From contig JACQDX010000103.1 in assembly GCA_016200895.1 (NCBI GenBank), positions 1 to 35,658 of the forward strand: a stretch of DNA of 35,658 nucleotides, in the 5' to 3' direction. The DNA comes from Burkholderiales bacterium (GTDB taxonomy: Bacteria > Pseudomonadota > Gammaproteobacteria > Burkholderiales > Burkholderiaceae_D). Of the stretch, positions 8,728 through 17,139 are shown piece by piece. The stretch's first letter is position 1. Each line of letters opens with the position of its first letter. The notes below the pieces were generated by a model. That model was not told the origin of the DNA. It searched no databases and worked only from the letters and a program-made list of their open reading frames with translations. The translations under genes and the position numbers were made by a program.

Positions 8728-10374
8728 TTAAGATGCCAATAATTCTCTGGCGTGTTTGCGCGTAGTCGCTGTAATTTCTATGCCGCCCAGCATGCGGGCG
8801 ATTTCTTCCACTCTCTGCTTATTATCAAGTGTTTCTATCTGTGAAACGGTCTTGCCATTCTGGCTGGCCTTGCTGACCTGGAAGTGCTGGTTGGCCTGGC
8901 TCGCCACTTGTGGCAGATGGGTAACGCACAAGACTTGCCTGTCTTGTCCGAGGCGTTTTAATAAACGTCCAACCACTTCAGCCACGCCTCCACCTATACC
9001 GCTATCGACTTCATCAAAGATCAGGGTAGGGGTGGCTGTAGCGCAAGAGGTGATAACAGAAATCGCCAACGAGATACGCGCCAGCTCACCACCAGATGCC
9101 ACCTTGGCCAGCGGTCTTGCCTGCACTCCGGCATGGCCAGCCACCAGGAATTCCACTTGTTCCAGGCCATAAGCGGCTGGTTCAACAGGATTGAGTGCAA
9201 CCAGGAAGCTGCCGCCACTCATGCTCAGGTCTTGCATGGCTGTGGTGACTGCCGCGCCCAGATCCTTGGCAACTTTTTGTCTGGCCTTGCTGAGTTTTTG
9301 TGCTGTTTGCAGGTAAGCCAGCCTGGCTTTTTCTTCTTGTGCTTTCAGGGCATCCATGTCAGTCGCATTTGATAGCTGCGCCAACTGGGCTGACAGCGTG
9401 GCAAATTCTTCATGCAATTTTTCTGGTGCAACGTGAAAGCGCCGTGCCGTGGTGTGGATAGTTTCTACGCGGTTTTCCACCACGCGCAAGCGGGCTGGAT
9501 CAAGCTCGGTGCGGCTCAGGTAAACATTGAGTGCATAAGTGGTTTCCTGCAAATTGATGCAGGCAGATTCCAGCGCATCAGTGACGGGCTTTAATGCGGC
9601 ATCATAATCAAGCAGCTTTAAAAGCTTTTGCTGGATGGCTGTCAGTTGTGACAAGACCGGATGCTCGGATTCAGAGATCAGAGTCGCCGCCTCTTGCCCG
9701 CCCTCCAGCAGGCTGGCAGCGTGGGCGAGGCGGGTATGTTCCTGGCTGATGCTTTCCCATTCGCCGGGTTTGATCTGCAATTTATCGAGTTCACCGACTT
9801 GCCATTCCAGGCGCTCGCGTTCTTGTAAAACGCTCTTGGCATTGGTTTCAAATTCTTCGCGTTGCTTGCTGATGTTGCGCCAGGCACGGTAACACAAGCC
9901 AACTTCACTGACTTGCTCTTGCAAGCCGCCTTGCATATCCAGCAAATCGCGTTGTGCCTCGGTTTTCAACAGGGACTGATGTGCATGTTGACCATGGATA
10001 TCCACCAGCATGTCGCCAATCTCGCGCAATTGCCCGGCAGTGGCGGTGATGCCATTGATCCATGCTTTGGAACGGCCTGCATTATCGATGGTACGACGCA
10101 AGATCAGTGGCTGATCCTGGTCAAAGAATTCATGTTCTTTCAGCCAGGTAGCGAGGATGTCATTGACAGCGAATTCTGCGCTGATATCAGTTTTGCTGGC
10201 AGACTCACGCACCATGCTGGCGTCACCCCGGCCACCCAAAGCCAGGGCCAGGGCATCAATCAGGATGGATTTACCAGCACCGGTTTCTCCGGTCAGCACA
10301 CTGAAGCCAGAAGAAAATTCAAGTTCCAGCGTATCAACAATGACAAAATCACGAATGGCAAGCGTGCGCAACAT
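8728..10374 (-). CDS. recN: DNA repair protein RecN
   Basis: RecN is an SMC-like ATPase that acts in recombinational repair of double-strand breaks. The 548-residue protein has Walker A GETGAGKS at residues 29-36, a long central coiled-coil region (about 150-400, rich in Glu, Gln and Leu), the ABC-type signature [14 protein letters not shown] near 430 and Walker [15 protein letters not shown] near 453. Length is typical. It starts at an ATG that places the P-loop exactly as in the family. I looked for a LexA box (CTGT-N8-ACAG) upstream and found no good match, so SOS control is not supported by the sequence seen here. Confidence 0.95.
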   Translation of the reverse strand: MLRTLAIRDFVIVDTLELEFSSGFSVLTGETGAGKSILIDALALALGGRGDASMVRESASKTDISAEFAVNDILATWLKEHEFFDQDQPLILRRTIDNAGRSKAWINGITATAGQLREIGDMLVDIHGQHAHQSLLKTEAQRDLLDMQGGLQEQVSEVGLCYRAWRNISKQREEFETNAKSVLQERERLEWQVGELDKLQIKPGEWESISQEHTRLAHAASLLEGGQEAATLISESEHPVLSQLTAIQQKLLKLLDYDAALKPVTDALESACINLQETTYALNVYLSRTELDPARLRVVENRVETIHTTARRFHVAPEKLHEEFATLSAQLAQLSNATDMDALKAQEEKARLAYLQTAQKLSKARQKVAKDLGAAVTTAMQDLSMSGGSFLVALNPVEPAAYGLEQVEFLVAGHAGVQARPLAKVASGGELARISLAISVITSCATATPTLIFDEVDSGIGGGVAEVVGRLLKRLGQDRQVLCVTHLPQVASQANQHFQVSKASQNGKTVSQIETLDNKQRVEEIARMLGGIEITATTRKHARELLAS

Positions 10375-10432
10375 AATGGGCAGACATGTAGGAATTTGTT
10401 AAGAAAACAGGGCTGGACTGCATGCAACAGTG

Positions 10433-10459
10433 GCACCAGCGGCACCAGTTGCACCAGCA
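10433..10459. repeat. Three tandem 9-bp repeats (GCACCAGnn)
   Basis: GCACCAG occurs at 10433, 10442 and 10451, an exact nine-base period, in the 151-bp gap between nadK and recN. No function is evident; it may be simple slippage. Confidence 0.6.
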
Positions 10460-10525
10460 TAGCAAAATCGCTATTCTAGCAACAGCCTGTGACTTCTGTG
10501 TTCGTAAGAGTGGGTGGGCTAAAAC

Positions 10526-11419
10526 TTAATTCAGCGCACCCTCTACGGAAGGATATTCGTTCCAGTGCAGTTTCTCGCGCAAGGTGTTGTAATAATTCCA
10601 GCCTGGAGGATGCAGAAAAGTCACCGTATGGGCAGAACGGTTGACGATAATCCTGTCCTGGTGCTGCAGGCTGGCAAAATTTTGCATATCAAAATTCAGG
10701 CTGATATCGCGCCCCGCCACGATGGTGATGACGATTTCGCTACTGTCTGGCAAGACGATGGGCCGGTTCGACAAGGCATGCGGGGCAATCGGCACCATCG
10801 CGATGCCAGATAAACTGGGGTGCAGCAGCGGGCCACCGGCAGAAAGGGCGTAAGCCGTCGAGCCTGTCGGTGTCGAGACGATAAGACCGTCAGAGCGCTG
10901 GTTGTACATGAAATGCCCGTCTACCTCGACGCGCAATTCCACCATGCCAGAGCCAGCGCCACGTGAGACCACGATGTCATTGAAAGCCACGCCACTGAAA
11001 ATCTGGTTGCCATCGCGGGTAACGATGGCCTGTAACAGGCTGCGGCGCTCAGAGACATATTTGCCATCCAGCATTTCCGTGATGACAGGGATCATGCGGT
11101 CAAGCGCGATATCGGTAATGAAACCAAGCCTGCCCTGGTTGATGCCGATCAGGGGGATATTATAAGGAGCCAGTTGCCGCGCTATGCCCAGCATGGTGCC
11201 GTCGCCGCCAACCACGATGGCAACATCTGCCAGCTTGCCTATCTCGGGCACGGGCATGTTGCTGAACTCGCTCAATTGCAGGTATTGCGCCGTTTCTGCC
11301 TCGATGACGACACGATGTCCTGCAGCCGCGAGAAAATTGGCCAGTTCCTTAATCGAGTCCGCAATGCCTGGGGCATTAGATTTTCCAACAAGTGCAATGG
11401 TTTTGGCCTGTACTGTCAT
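10526..11419 (-). CDS. nadK: NAD kinase
   Basis: NadK phosphorylates NAD to NADP. The 297-residue product carries the GGDGT motif at 71-75, the NDIVVSR motif that contacts the nucleotide, and the glycine-rich [15 protein letters not shown] block, all diagnostic of the ATP-NAD kinase family. ATG 11419 is chosen; a TTG two codons upstream (11425) is less likely. It is followed by recN on the same strand, a pairing common in Burkholderiales, and is divergent from the HAD hydrolase gene at 11495. The 75-bp space between them must hold both promoters. Confidence 0.95.
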   Translation of the reverse strand: MTVQAKTIALVGKSNAPGIADSIKELANFLAAAGHRVVIEAETAQYLQLSEFSNMPVPEIGKLADVAIVVGGDGTMLGIARQLAPYNIPLIGINQGRLGFITDIALDRMIPVITEMLDGKYVSERRSLLQAIVTRDGNQIFSGVAFNDIVVSRGAGSGMVELRVEVDGHFMYNQRSDGLIVSTPTGSTAYALSAGGPLLHPSLSGIAMVPIAPHALSNRPIVLPDSSEIVITIVAGRDISLNFDMQNFASLQHQDRIIVNRSAHTVTFLHPPGWNYYNTLREKLHWNEYPSVEGALN

Positions 11420-11494
11420 AAACAAAGGTAGAGTGACATGATGGCTAAGATTAGAACATAATTAGGACATCAACGAATGGAATGAGTACTCTTT

Positions 11495-12181
11495 ATGGCA
11501 ATAAAAGCAGTTTTGCTGGATCTGGATGATACTTTGTGGCCAGTTGCGCCTGTAATTCGCCATGCCGAATCAGTGTTGCAGCAATGGATGCATCAGCATG
11601 TGCCCGCTGTTGCGCAAAATTACAATGTGGAAAAATTGCGTGAGCGCAGGAATGTGCTGGTAGCGAGCGACCAGCGGTTTCAATATGATTTATGGGCCTT
11701 GCGTCATACCCTGTTGAAACAGGTGTTTGATGAATACGGTGTGGGTGCCGAAAAAGCCGACCAGGCCATGGCAGTATTTGCCGACGCCAGGAACAAAGTG
11801 GATTTGTATAGCGATGTCAAACCGGCCTTGCAGGCTTTGCAAGAAAAACTGGTGCTGGGCACCGTTTCGAATGGTTTTGCCGATTTGCAGGCGATAGGCC
11901 TGGCGCATCATTTCAAAGTGTCTATCGCGGCATTTCGCTTTGGCTGTGCCAAGCCTGACCCCAGAATATTCTTGGCTGCATGCGAGGAGTTGGGCCTGGA
12001 ACCCACCGAGGTTTTGTATGTAGGGGATGATTTATTGCTCGATGTGCAAGGCGCGCAACAGGCAGGTTTGAAAGGCGGCTGGATGAACCGTCAGGGTTTA
12101 AAAATTGAAGATGAGCGCCATCTGCATATCAAGCCGGACGCAGAATTTGCCAATCTGCATGACCTGACTCTATGGCTATGA
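11495..12181 (+). CDS. HAD-superfamily hydrolase (phosphatase)
   Basis: This 228-residue haloacid-dehalogenase-fold enzyme has the full motif set. Motif I is DLDDTLW (nucleophile Asp9, acid/base Asp11), motif II VSNGF, motif III CAKPDPRIF (the Lys), and motif IV GDDLLLDVQGAQQAGLKGGW. An alpha-helical cap lies between motifs I and II (C1 type). The closest named types are YjjG/GpH-like phosphatases acting on nucleotides or sugar phosphates; the substrate cannot be told. It lies between divergent nadK and hrcA and may be co-transcribed with hrcA, 44 bp downstream. Confidence 0.88.
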   Translation: MAIKAVLLDLDDTLWPVAPVIRHAESVLQQWMHQHVPAVAQNYNVEKLRERRNVLVASDQRFQYDLWALRHTLLKQVFDEYGVGAEKADQAMAVFADARNKVDLYSDVKPALQALQEKLVLGTVSNGFADLQAIGLAHHFKVSIAAFRFGCAKPDPRIFLAACEELGLEPTEVLYVGDDLLLDVQGAQQAGLKGGWMNRQGLKIEDERHLHIKPDAEFANLHDLTLWL

Positions 12182-12191
12182 ATTTTTCTAT

Positions 12192-12210
12192 GTTCATGTC
12201 AGTCATGAAC
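12192..12210. promoter_or_regulatory. Perfect inverted repeat just upstream of hrcA
   Basis: GTTCATG and CATGAAC (7-bp perfect arms, 5-bp spacer TCAGT) lie 16 bp before the hrcA ATG, between the HAD gene and hrcA. It does not match CIRCE (TTAGCACTC-N9-GAGTGCTAA). It could be an operator or a small mRNA hairpin near the ribosome-binding region; function is unproven. Confidence 0.4.
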
Positions 12211-12225
12211 GCATAAAATGAAACC

Positions 12226-13257
12226 ATGCAACTAGATATCCGTGCACAAACTTTGTTAAAAGCCCTGGTCGAGCGTTATATCGCTGACGGCCAGCCTGTG
12301 GGTTCCCGCGCCTTGTCAAAAATATCCGGCCTGGAATTATCACCAGCGACGATTCGCAATGTCATGGCCGATCTTGAAGAAATGGGCTTTGTGGCAAGCC
12401 CGCACACTTCTGCGGGCCGTATTCCTACTCCCAGAGGCTATCGCGTCTTCGTCGATACCTTGCTTACTGTGCAAGACGTGAATGGCGCAGGTATGGATTC
12501 ACGCCTGCAATCAAGCCTGCAATCGAATATGAGTGCTCAGCCGCCGCAAAAGCTGATTGCGAATGCGGCGCAAATTTTATCTTCGTTGACACAGTTTGCC
12601 GGTGTCGTCGTGACGCCGCGCACCGAGTCGATTTTCCAGCAGGTAGAATTCTTGCGCCTGTCAGAAAAACGTATTTTACTGGTGGTCGTTACCCCAGCAG
12701 GTGAAGTCCATAACCGACTACTGTTGACTGATGTTGATTACACGCCCACACAACTAGTGCAGGCAGCCAATTACCTGAACCAGAACTTTGGTGGCCTGAG
12801 CTTTACCGATGCTCGTACCCGTATCAACAGCGAGTTGCGGCAACTGCAAAATGACATGACCAGGCTCATGCAGGTGGCGGTAGAAGCGGGCAGCAATGCC
12901 ATGGATGAAGATAATGACGAAGTCGTTATCTCTGGAGAGCGCAATTTACTGAATGTGCAGGATTTGTCGTCAAATATGAGTTCTTTGCGTAAGCTGTTTG
13001 ATATGTTTGAGCAAAAAAACAGCCTTATGCAATTGCTGGATGTGTCCAGCAAGGCAACTGGCGTGCAGATTTTCATAGGTGGCGAATCGCAACTGGTACC
13101 CATGGAGGAAATGAGTATTGTCACCGCACCTTATGAGGTAAACGGTAAGATAGTCGGTACCCTGGGTGTCATAGGTCCAACCCGTATGGCATATGAAAGA
13201 GTTATCCCGATTGTGGATATCACTTCGAAATTACTATCGAATGCATTAAGTCAATAA
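12226..13257 (+). CDS. hrcA: Heat-inducible transcription repressor HrcA
   Basis: HrcA represses chaperone operons (groESL, sometimes dnaK) by binding CIRCE operators and is itself folded by GroEL. The 343-residue protein begins with the winged-helix region: [21 protein letters not shown], then [20 protein letters not shown] and [20 protein letters not shown], the classic HrcA opening. The GAF-like dimerisation domain follows, with [10 protein letters not shown], the insertion around residues 215-240 and IFIGGE near 285, ending with [18 protein letters not shown]. No CIRCE element is seen next to this gene, so autoregulation is not supported by the local sequence. The same-strand downstream region holds a palindromic element at 13307. 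Confidence 0.95.
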   Translation: MQLDIRAQTLLKALVERYIADGQPVGSRALSKISGLELSPATIRNVMADLEEMGFVASPHTSAGRIPTPRGYRVFVDTLLTVQDVNGAGMDSRLQSSLQSNMSAQPPQKLIANAAQILSSLTQFAGVVVTPRTESIFQQVEFLRLSEKRILLVVVTPAGEVHNRLLLTDVDYTPTQLVQAANYLNQNFGGLSFTDARTRINSELRQLQNDMTRLMQVAVEAGSNAMDEDNDEVVISGERNLLNVQDLSSNMSSLRKLFDMFEQKNSLMQLLDVSSKATGVQIFIGGESQLVPMEEMSIVTAPYEVNGKIVGTLGVIGPTRMAYERVIPIVDITSKLLSNALSQ

Positions 13258-13306
13258 GTTAGTAAGTCAGGATGTCAACAAACTCTGGCTGGCAAAGCAG
13301 TTTATT

Positions 13307-13408
13307 AGGACTTACGCAAAATTGTCCCAGCAAGGCGTAGTGACGAAGACAGTACTTTAGTACGGCTAGGAGCTGCAACGCAGCTGGGGCGGTTTTGCGT
13401 AAGTCCTA
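13307..13408. mobile_element. MITE-like palindromic element, about 102 bp
   Basis: Terminal inverted repeats AGGACTTACGCAAAA (13307-13321) and TTTTGCGTAAGTCCT (13393-13407) match perfectly over 15 bp, 16 with the flanking T-A pair. As RNA the stem extends to 25 pairs (13307-13331 with 13383-13407), three of them G-U. A smaller hairpin GTAC-TTTA-GTAC lies inside. TTTATT occurs immediately before the left arm (13301-13306) and again at 13409-13414 after the right, consistent with a target-site duplication, although the site is AT-rich. No coding capacity. It looks like a non-autonomous insertion or dispersed repeat; no second copy is in this window. Confidence 0.7.
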
Positions 13409-13440
13409 TTTATTAAACATTCACGCGAATACAGTTTGCC

Positions 13441-13824
13441 ATGGACAAGAGAAGCGCAAAGATTTTACTAATTGATGACAATGATGTAACCCGCGAAGTG
13501 CTCAGGGTCATATTGCGCAGCGAGGGATATGACGTCATTGGTGAGGCCACTGATGGCAGCACTGGCCTGGAAATGGCAATAAAGCTCATGCCTGACCTGA
13601 TCTTGCTAGATATCGTAATGCCTAAAATCAGCGGTACTGAAATTTTACCGCGTATCCGGGAGCTGCTGCCAGATGCACGAGTGCTCATGGTCACAGCCAA
13701 TAAAGATCAAGAAACCATTAATGAGGTAGTCAAAACTGGCATACATGGCTATATTCTCAAGCCATTTAATGCGCAAAAAATCATAGATGCCGTGGAAGCT
13801 GTAGTGACCAAAATCAAGAAGTAA
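13441..13824 (+). CDS. Single-domain response regulator (CheY-like receiver)
   Basis: This stand-alone receiver domain of 127 residues has no output domain. The acidic pocket is Asp12-Asp13 (LLIDDNDVTRE), the phosphoacceptor is Asp57 in LILLDIVMP, the switch Thr85 is in VLMVTAN, and the conserved Lys107 is in YILKPF, so it should be phosphorylatable. No histidine kinase or chemotaxis gene is nearby, so its partner is unknown; it may work in motility, a phosphorelay or a stress pathway. The palindromic element at 13307-13408 lies only 32 bp upstream and may have altered or supplied its leader. Confidence 0.88.
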   Translation: MDKRSAKILLIDDNDVTREVLRVILRSEGYDVIGEATDGSTGLEMAIKLMPDLILLDIVMPKISGTEILPRIRELLPDARVLMVTANKDQETINEVVKTGIHGYILKPFNAQKIIDAVEAVVTKIKK

Positions 13825-13832
13825 GCTTGGCT

Positions 13833-13861
13833 GCGCACAGGACTTGTATGTCCTGGTGCGC
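13833..13861. repeat. Hairpin between response regulator and fur
   Basis: GCGCACAGGAC pairs with GTCCTGGTGCGC (11 pairs, one bulged G, loop TTGTAT) in the gap between two convergent genes. It is followed on the plus strand by an A-run rather than a T-run, so it is not a textbook intrinsic terminator in either direction, though it may still help end transcription. Confidence 0.4.
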
Positions 13862-13896
13862 TAGAAAAAAACAAAGCCGGGATGTTGGAGCCTGAC

Positions 13897-14325
13897 TTAA
13901 GTCTTATGCTCACAATTCGGTTTGGTGCAATTGCCATAAATGGCCAGTGCATGTTCTGCAATCTTGAAACCGCGTTCCATAGCGATAGTTTGCTGGCGCC
14001 GTTCGATTTCTTCATCGAAAAATTCCTCTACGCGGCCACAATCAAGGCAAACCAGATGGTCATGGTGCGAACCCTCATTCAATTCAAAAATGGCTTTGCC
14101 AGTCTCAAAATGATTGCGGTTTAACAGTCCAGCCTGTTCGAATTGGGTCAGGACACGGTACACAGTTGCCAGACCGACATCCATATTTTCATTCAGCAGG
14201 ATCTTATATACATCTTCTGCTGTCAGATGACGGACCCGGCTGTTCTGGAAGATTTCCAGGATTTTCAGGCGGGGCAGAGTGGCTTTCAGACCGCTGGCTT
14301 TGAGGTTGGGGGTGCTGTTCGTCAT
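13897..14325 (-). CDS. fur: Ferric uptake regulator Fur
   Basis: Fur is an Fe2+-dependent repressor of iron uptake genes. The 142-residue protein shows the winged-helix DNA-binding part ([14 protein letters not shown], then [12 protein letters not shown] and [20 protein letters not shown]) and the metal-binding dimer domain with HHDH at 87-90 and CLDCG (Cys93, Cys96). A second Cys pair, Cys133 and Cys138, lies in CTKPNC and probably holds structural zinc. ATG 14325 is preferred; a TTG at 14337 is possible. It is divergent from bamE with 75 bp between starts, the same arrangement as omlA-fur in Pseudomonas and Xanthomonas. I could not identify a convincing Fur box in this short gap. Confidence 0.95.
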   Translation of the reverse strand: MTNSTPNLKASGLKATLPRLKILEIFQNSRVRHLTAEDVYKILLNENMDVGLATVYRVLTQFEQAGLLNRNHFETGKAIFELNEGSHHDHLVCLDCGRVEEFFDEEIERRQQTIAMERGFKIAEHALAIYGNCTKPNCEHKT

Positions 14326-14400
14326 GTTTTCGATCAAAAATTTGCTATCTGCTTTATGATATCGGGTTTTAGGGCTTGTTGCTCAATTAAGAGGTTATCT

Positions 14401-14967
14401 ATGCAACTGTTGTTTTCAGAATTAACACGGAAGAAGATGAGCCGCGTCGCGGGTCTGGTTTTGCTGGCTAGCCTGACAGCATGTTCCTCGCCTATTCCGC
14501 TGTTGTCATCGGCTGACAGGACTTCAGTATACGCAACATCGGGCACGCCTAGCGATACGAATGGTGCACAAGTGGTAGAACCTACTGGCTTTGGCAAAGT
14601 ATTGGCCTTCTTTTCACCTTACCGTGTTTCCATACAGCAAGGTAACTTTGTTTCCCAGGAAATGGTGGCGCAATTAAAAGAAGGCATGACACGCGAACAA
14701 GTGCGTTTTGTGCTGGGCACAGCCCTGCTGACAGACATGTTCCATGAAGACCGCTGGGATTATCCTTTCCGCCTGATCAAACCGAATGGTGAGCGTATTA
14801 CCAGCCGCGTCTCGGTTTACTTCAAGGATGGTACGGTAGCAAAGTTTGAAGGCGGTAACTTGCCGACAGAAAAAGAATACCTGGCACGCATCACAGAATC
14901 CGCACTGGGTTTGAATCGCGTGCAATCGGTGGTGGAAACCGATGCTCCGAAGAAAAAAGAGAAATAA
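14401..14967 (+). CDS. bamE: Outer membrane protein assembly factor BamE (SmpA/OmlA lipoprotein)
   Basis: BamE is a lipoprotein of the BAM complex, which inserts beta-barrel proteins into the outer membrane. The 188-residue product has a short charged N-terminus, a hydrophobic stretch VAGLVLLASLTAC and a lipobox ending at Cys28. The SmpA/OmlA domain follows: PYRVSIQQGNFVSQEMVAQLKEGMTREQVRFVLGTALLTDMFHEDRWDY in order, the conserved core. A lysine-rich tail (KKKEK) ends the protein. ATG 14401 is chosen because AAGAGG lies six to seven bases before it; Met13 (14437) is an alternative. A substrate for BAM, the porin, is encoded at 27779. Confidence 0.92.
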   Translation: MQLLFSELTRKKMSRVAGLVLLASLTACSSPIPLLSSADRTSVYATSGTPSDTNGAQVVEPTGFGKVLAFFSPYRVSIQQGNFVSQEMVAQLKEGMTREQVRFVLGTALLTDMFHEDRWDYPFRLIKPNGERITSRVSVYFKDGTVAKFEGGNLPTEKEYLARITESALGLNRVQSVVETDAPKKKEK

Positions 14968-14968
14968 G

Positions 14969-15000
14969 TCTAAAGAAAAATAAATCTAAAGAAAAATAAA
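14969..15000 (+). repeat. Two exact tandem copies of a 16-bp AT-rich unit
   Basis: TCTAAAGAAAAATAAA occurs at 14969-14984 and again at 14985-15000, starting two bases after the bamE stop and ending six bases before the dapB ATG. A degenerate similar string precedes it in the bamE tail. It fills almost the entire bamE-dapB gap and probably arose by slippage. No purine-rich ribosome-binding site other than AAAGAAA is present before dapB. Confidence 0.75.
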
Positions 15001-15005
15001 TATTT

Positions 15006-15812
15006 ATGACTGCACTGAAAATCGCCGTGGCCGGGGCTTCTGGCCGTATGGGGAAAATGCTGGTCGAAGCGATCAGTAATGCGGATGATATGGTCCTGGT
15101 TGGCGCTTTGGACGTGCCTGCATCGCCAGCTTTGGGCACGGATGCAGCAGCCGGTCTGGGTAAGCCTTCTGGCGTCAGCATTACAGCCGATCTGGCGGCT
15201 GGCCTGGCGAATGCCGATTACCTTATCGACTTCACCCGTCCCGAAGGTACGCTCAAGCATCTTGAATATTGTGCTGCGCATGGTATCAAGCTGATTATCG
15301 GCACCACAGGCTTTGATGAAGCTGGCAAGGCAGCGATTGCCGCTGCCGCAGAGAAAACTGCCATCATGTTCGCGCCAAATATGAGCGTGGGCGTGAATGT
15401 CACGATGAAGTTGCTGGAAATGGCAGCCAAGAGCTTTGCTGAAGGTTATGACATAGAAATCGTCGAAGCTCATCACCGCTTCAAGGTGGATGCCCCTTCA
15501 GGCACTGCCCTGAAAATGGGTGAAGTCATTGCCGATGCACTGGGCCGTGACCTCAATGAAGTAGGCGTATTCGCCCGCGAAGGTGTGACTGGCGAACGTG
15601 ATCCATCTTCCATCGGTTTTGCCACTATCCGTGGTGGTGACATCGTTGGTGATCATACGGTCTTGTTTGCCGGCATAGGTGAGCGCGTGGAAATCAGCCA
15701 CAAGTCTTCCAGCAGGTTGCCTTATGCTCATGGCAGTTTGCGTGCTGCGCGTTTCTTGCACGACAAGTCTACAGGCTTGTTTGATATGTATGATGTGCTG
15801 GGTTTTCGTTAA
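15006..15812 (+). CDS. dapB: 4-hydroxy-tetrahydrodipicolinate reductase
   Basis: DapB reduces hydroxy-tetrahydrodipicolinate with NAD(P)H on the diaminopimelate/lysine pathway. The 268-residue protein starts with the Rossmann motif VAGASGRMG (residues 8-16). It has the signature [17 protein letters not shown] (154-170), in which His156 and Lys160 correspond to the catalytic pair, and ends with [10 protein letters not shown], the usual C-terminus. It is complete. It lies 38 bp after bamE and 30 bp before exbB on the same strand, so it may be read with both. Confidence 0.95.
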   Translation: MTALKIAVAGASGRMGKMLVEAISNADDMVLVGALDVPASPALGTDAAAGLGKPSGVSITADLAAGLANADYLIDFTRPEGTLKHLEYCAAHGIKLIIGTTGFDEAGKAAIAAAAEKTAIMFAPNMSVGVNVTMKLLEMAAKSFAEGYDIEIVEAHHRFKVDAPSGTALKMGEVIADALGRDLNEVGVFAREGVTGERDPSSIGFATIRGGDIVGDHTVLFAGIGERVEISHKSSSRLPYAHGSLRAARFLHDKSTGLFDMYDVLGFR

Positions 15813-15842
15813 TCAGTCTGCAACAGTACATTTCGCCTATAC

Positions 15843-16499
15843 ATGAATTCTGCAATCGCACATTACTGGGAGCAGGCTGATGCCCTGGGTCATCTGGTCG
15901 GCTGGCTATTATTGCTGATGTCCGTACTCAGTTGGACACTGATCTTGATGAAGGGCTGGAGTTTCTGGCGCATCCGTAAGGCAGCGCCAGCCTTGCGCGC
16001 ATTCTGGCGCGCACCCAGCCTGGCCGATGCCTTGTCATCATTACGTCAGGCCGATCAATCCAAGGTATTCATCACTCTGGCAGAGGCAGCACATGCGGCT
16101 GGCGATACTGCGCAACGCAGTGCCACCTTGTCTGCCAATGCCGGGCTCAGCGAAATCCTGACGCGTAGCTTGCGCCAGGAATTGCAAGGCTTGACGGTCA
16201 AGCTGGAAACCGGCTTGAGTTTTCTGGCATCAGTCGGTGCTACCGCACCTTTCGTTGGTTTGCTGGGAACAGTCTGGGGTATATACCGTGCCTTGACTGC
16301 GATCTCATCCAACGGCGTGGTGCAAATCGACCAACTGGCAGGGCCGGTAGGTGAAGCCCTGATCATGACTGCCCTGGGTTTGCTGGTGGCGATACCCGCC
16401 GTGCTGGCGTATAACGCTTTTAACCGAGTCAACCGCATCACCCTGGCAGAGCTTGATGGCTTTGCTTTTGACTTGCATGCTCATATGAGCAAAGCCTGA
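15843..16499 (+). CDS. exbB: MotA/TolQ/ExbB-type proton channel protein
   Basis: This inner-membrane protein of 218 residues has three predicted membrane segments: about 18-38 (HLVGWLLLLMSVLSWTLILM), 125-150 (LSFLASVGATAPFVGLLGTVWGIY) and 168-192 (ALIMTALGLLVAIPAVLAY). The GLLGTVWGI and AIPAVLAYN patches are the proton-channel signature. With the next gene it forms a motor driven by the proton gradient that powers TonB-like energy transfer. No tonB, tolA or tolB is beside it, so ExbB rather than TolQ is chosen on context (dapB-exbB-exbD-leuS). The receptor it serves is unknown. Confidence 0.87.
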   Translation: MNSAIAHYWEQADALGHLVGWLLLLMSVLSWTLILMKGWSFWRIRKAAPALRAFWRAPSLADALSSLRQADQSKVFITLAEAAHAAGDTAQRSATLSANAGLSEILTRSLRQELQGLTVKLETGLSFLASVGATAPFVGLLGTVWGIYRALTAISSNGVVQIDQLAGPVGEALIMTALGLLVAIPAVLAYNAFNRVNRITLAELDGFAFDLHAHMSKA

Positions 16500-16524
16500 T
16501 GTAAAGTTTAAGAAAAATCAAAAG

Positions 16525-16968
16525 ATGACATTCGGTCAATTCCATACGCCGCGCGAATCCTCATCCCGTCCCCTGACCTCAATGGCAGACATCAATGTCA
16601 CGCCCATGGTCGACGTGATGCTGGTTTTGCTGGTCATCTTTATCATTGCAGCACCGTTCATGACACATGCTGTCAAGCTGGATTTGCCGCAAGCGCAATC
16701 AGCACCGGTGCAAGAGCAGGCAGACGCCGTGCGCATTTCCTTTGACGCCGATGGCATACTGTATTGGGATAAGCAAGTTTTGGCCATGACTGATCTGGAT
16801 TCCAAGCTGGCCCTGCTGGCGAAAAAGAACAAACAGACAGAATTGCAACTGCGCGCAGATAAATCCACCCGTTATGAAATTATTGCTCAGGTCATGGCAG
16901 CCGCCCAGGCGCAAGGTTTGACCAGGATTTCGTTCGTGACGGATAGCAAGCAGGCAAAAAAGCCTTAA
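16525..16968 (+). CDS. exbD: Biopolymer transport protein ExbD/TolR
   Basis: The 147-residue protein has one membrane helix near the N-terminus (about 28-46) with the key Asp30 in INVTPMVDVMLVLLVIFI, the residue that relays protons with ExbB/TolQ. A periplasmic domain follows, with ELQLRADKSTRYEIIAQVM, typical of ExbD. It lies 25 bp after exbB. The 171 bp after it, up to leuS, contain AGCCTT and AAGGCT arms (17047-17065) followed by TTTCCT, a weak terminator-like hairpin. Confidence 0.87.
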   Translation: MTFGQFHTPRESSSRPLTSMADINVTPMVDVMLVLLVIFIIAAPFMTHAVKLDLPQAQSAPVQEQADAVRISFDADGILYWDKQVLAMTDLDSKLALLAKKNKQTELQLRADKSTRYEIIAQVMAAAQAQGLTRISFVTDSKQAKKP

Positions 16969-17091
16969 AAATCTCAGGCTACTCGCAGGTAATTCAGGCT
17001 TCGTCAGCCGGGATAGACGGCCAGTTCACTATAAAATCGCCTTGATAGCCTTTGCCCATAAGGCTTTCCTCAATAATGTGCCTGAACCAGT

Positions 17092-17097
17092 TATAAT
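17092..17097 (+). promoter_or_regulatory. Candidate -10 element for leuS
   Basis: A perfect TATAAT lies 43 bp before the leuS ATG. No good -35 is found 16-18 bp upstream, so it would be a weak or activator-dependent promoter. Confidence 0.35.
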
Positions 17098-17139
17098 CAA
17101 AGGTTCTGAGTCATTTTCGCATCTACCTCTGCTTACGCC

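Noticed and set aside
10375..10525. Possible LexA box upstream of recN
   Set aside because: No CTGT-N8-ACAG match was found on either strand; near-matches had the wrong spacing.
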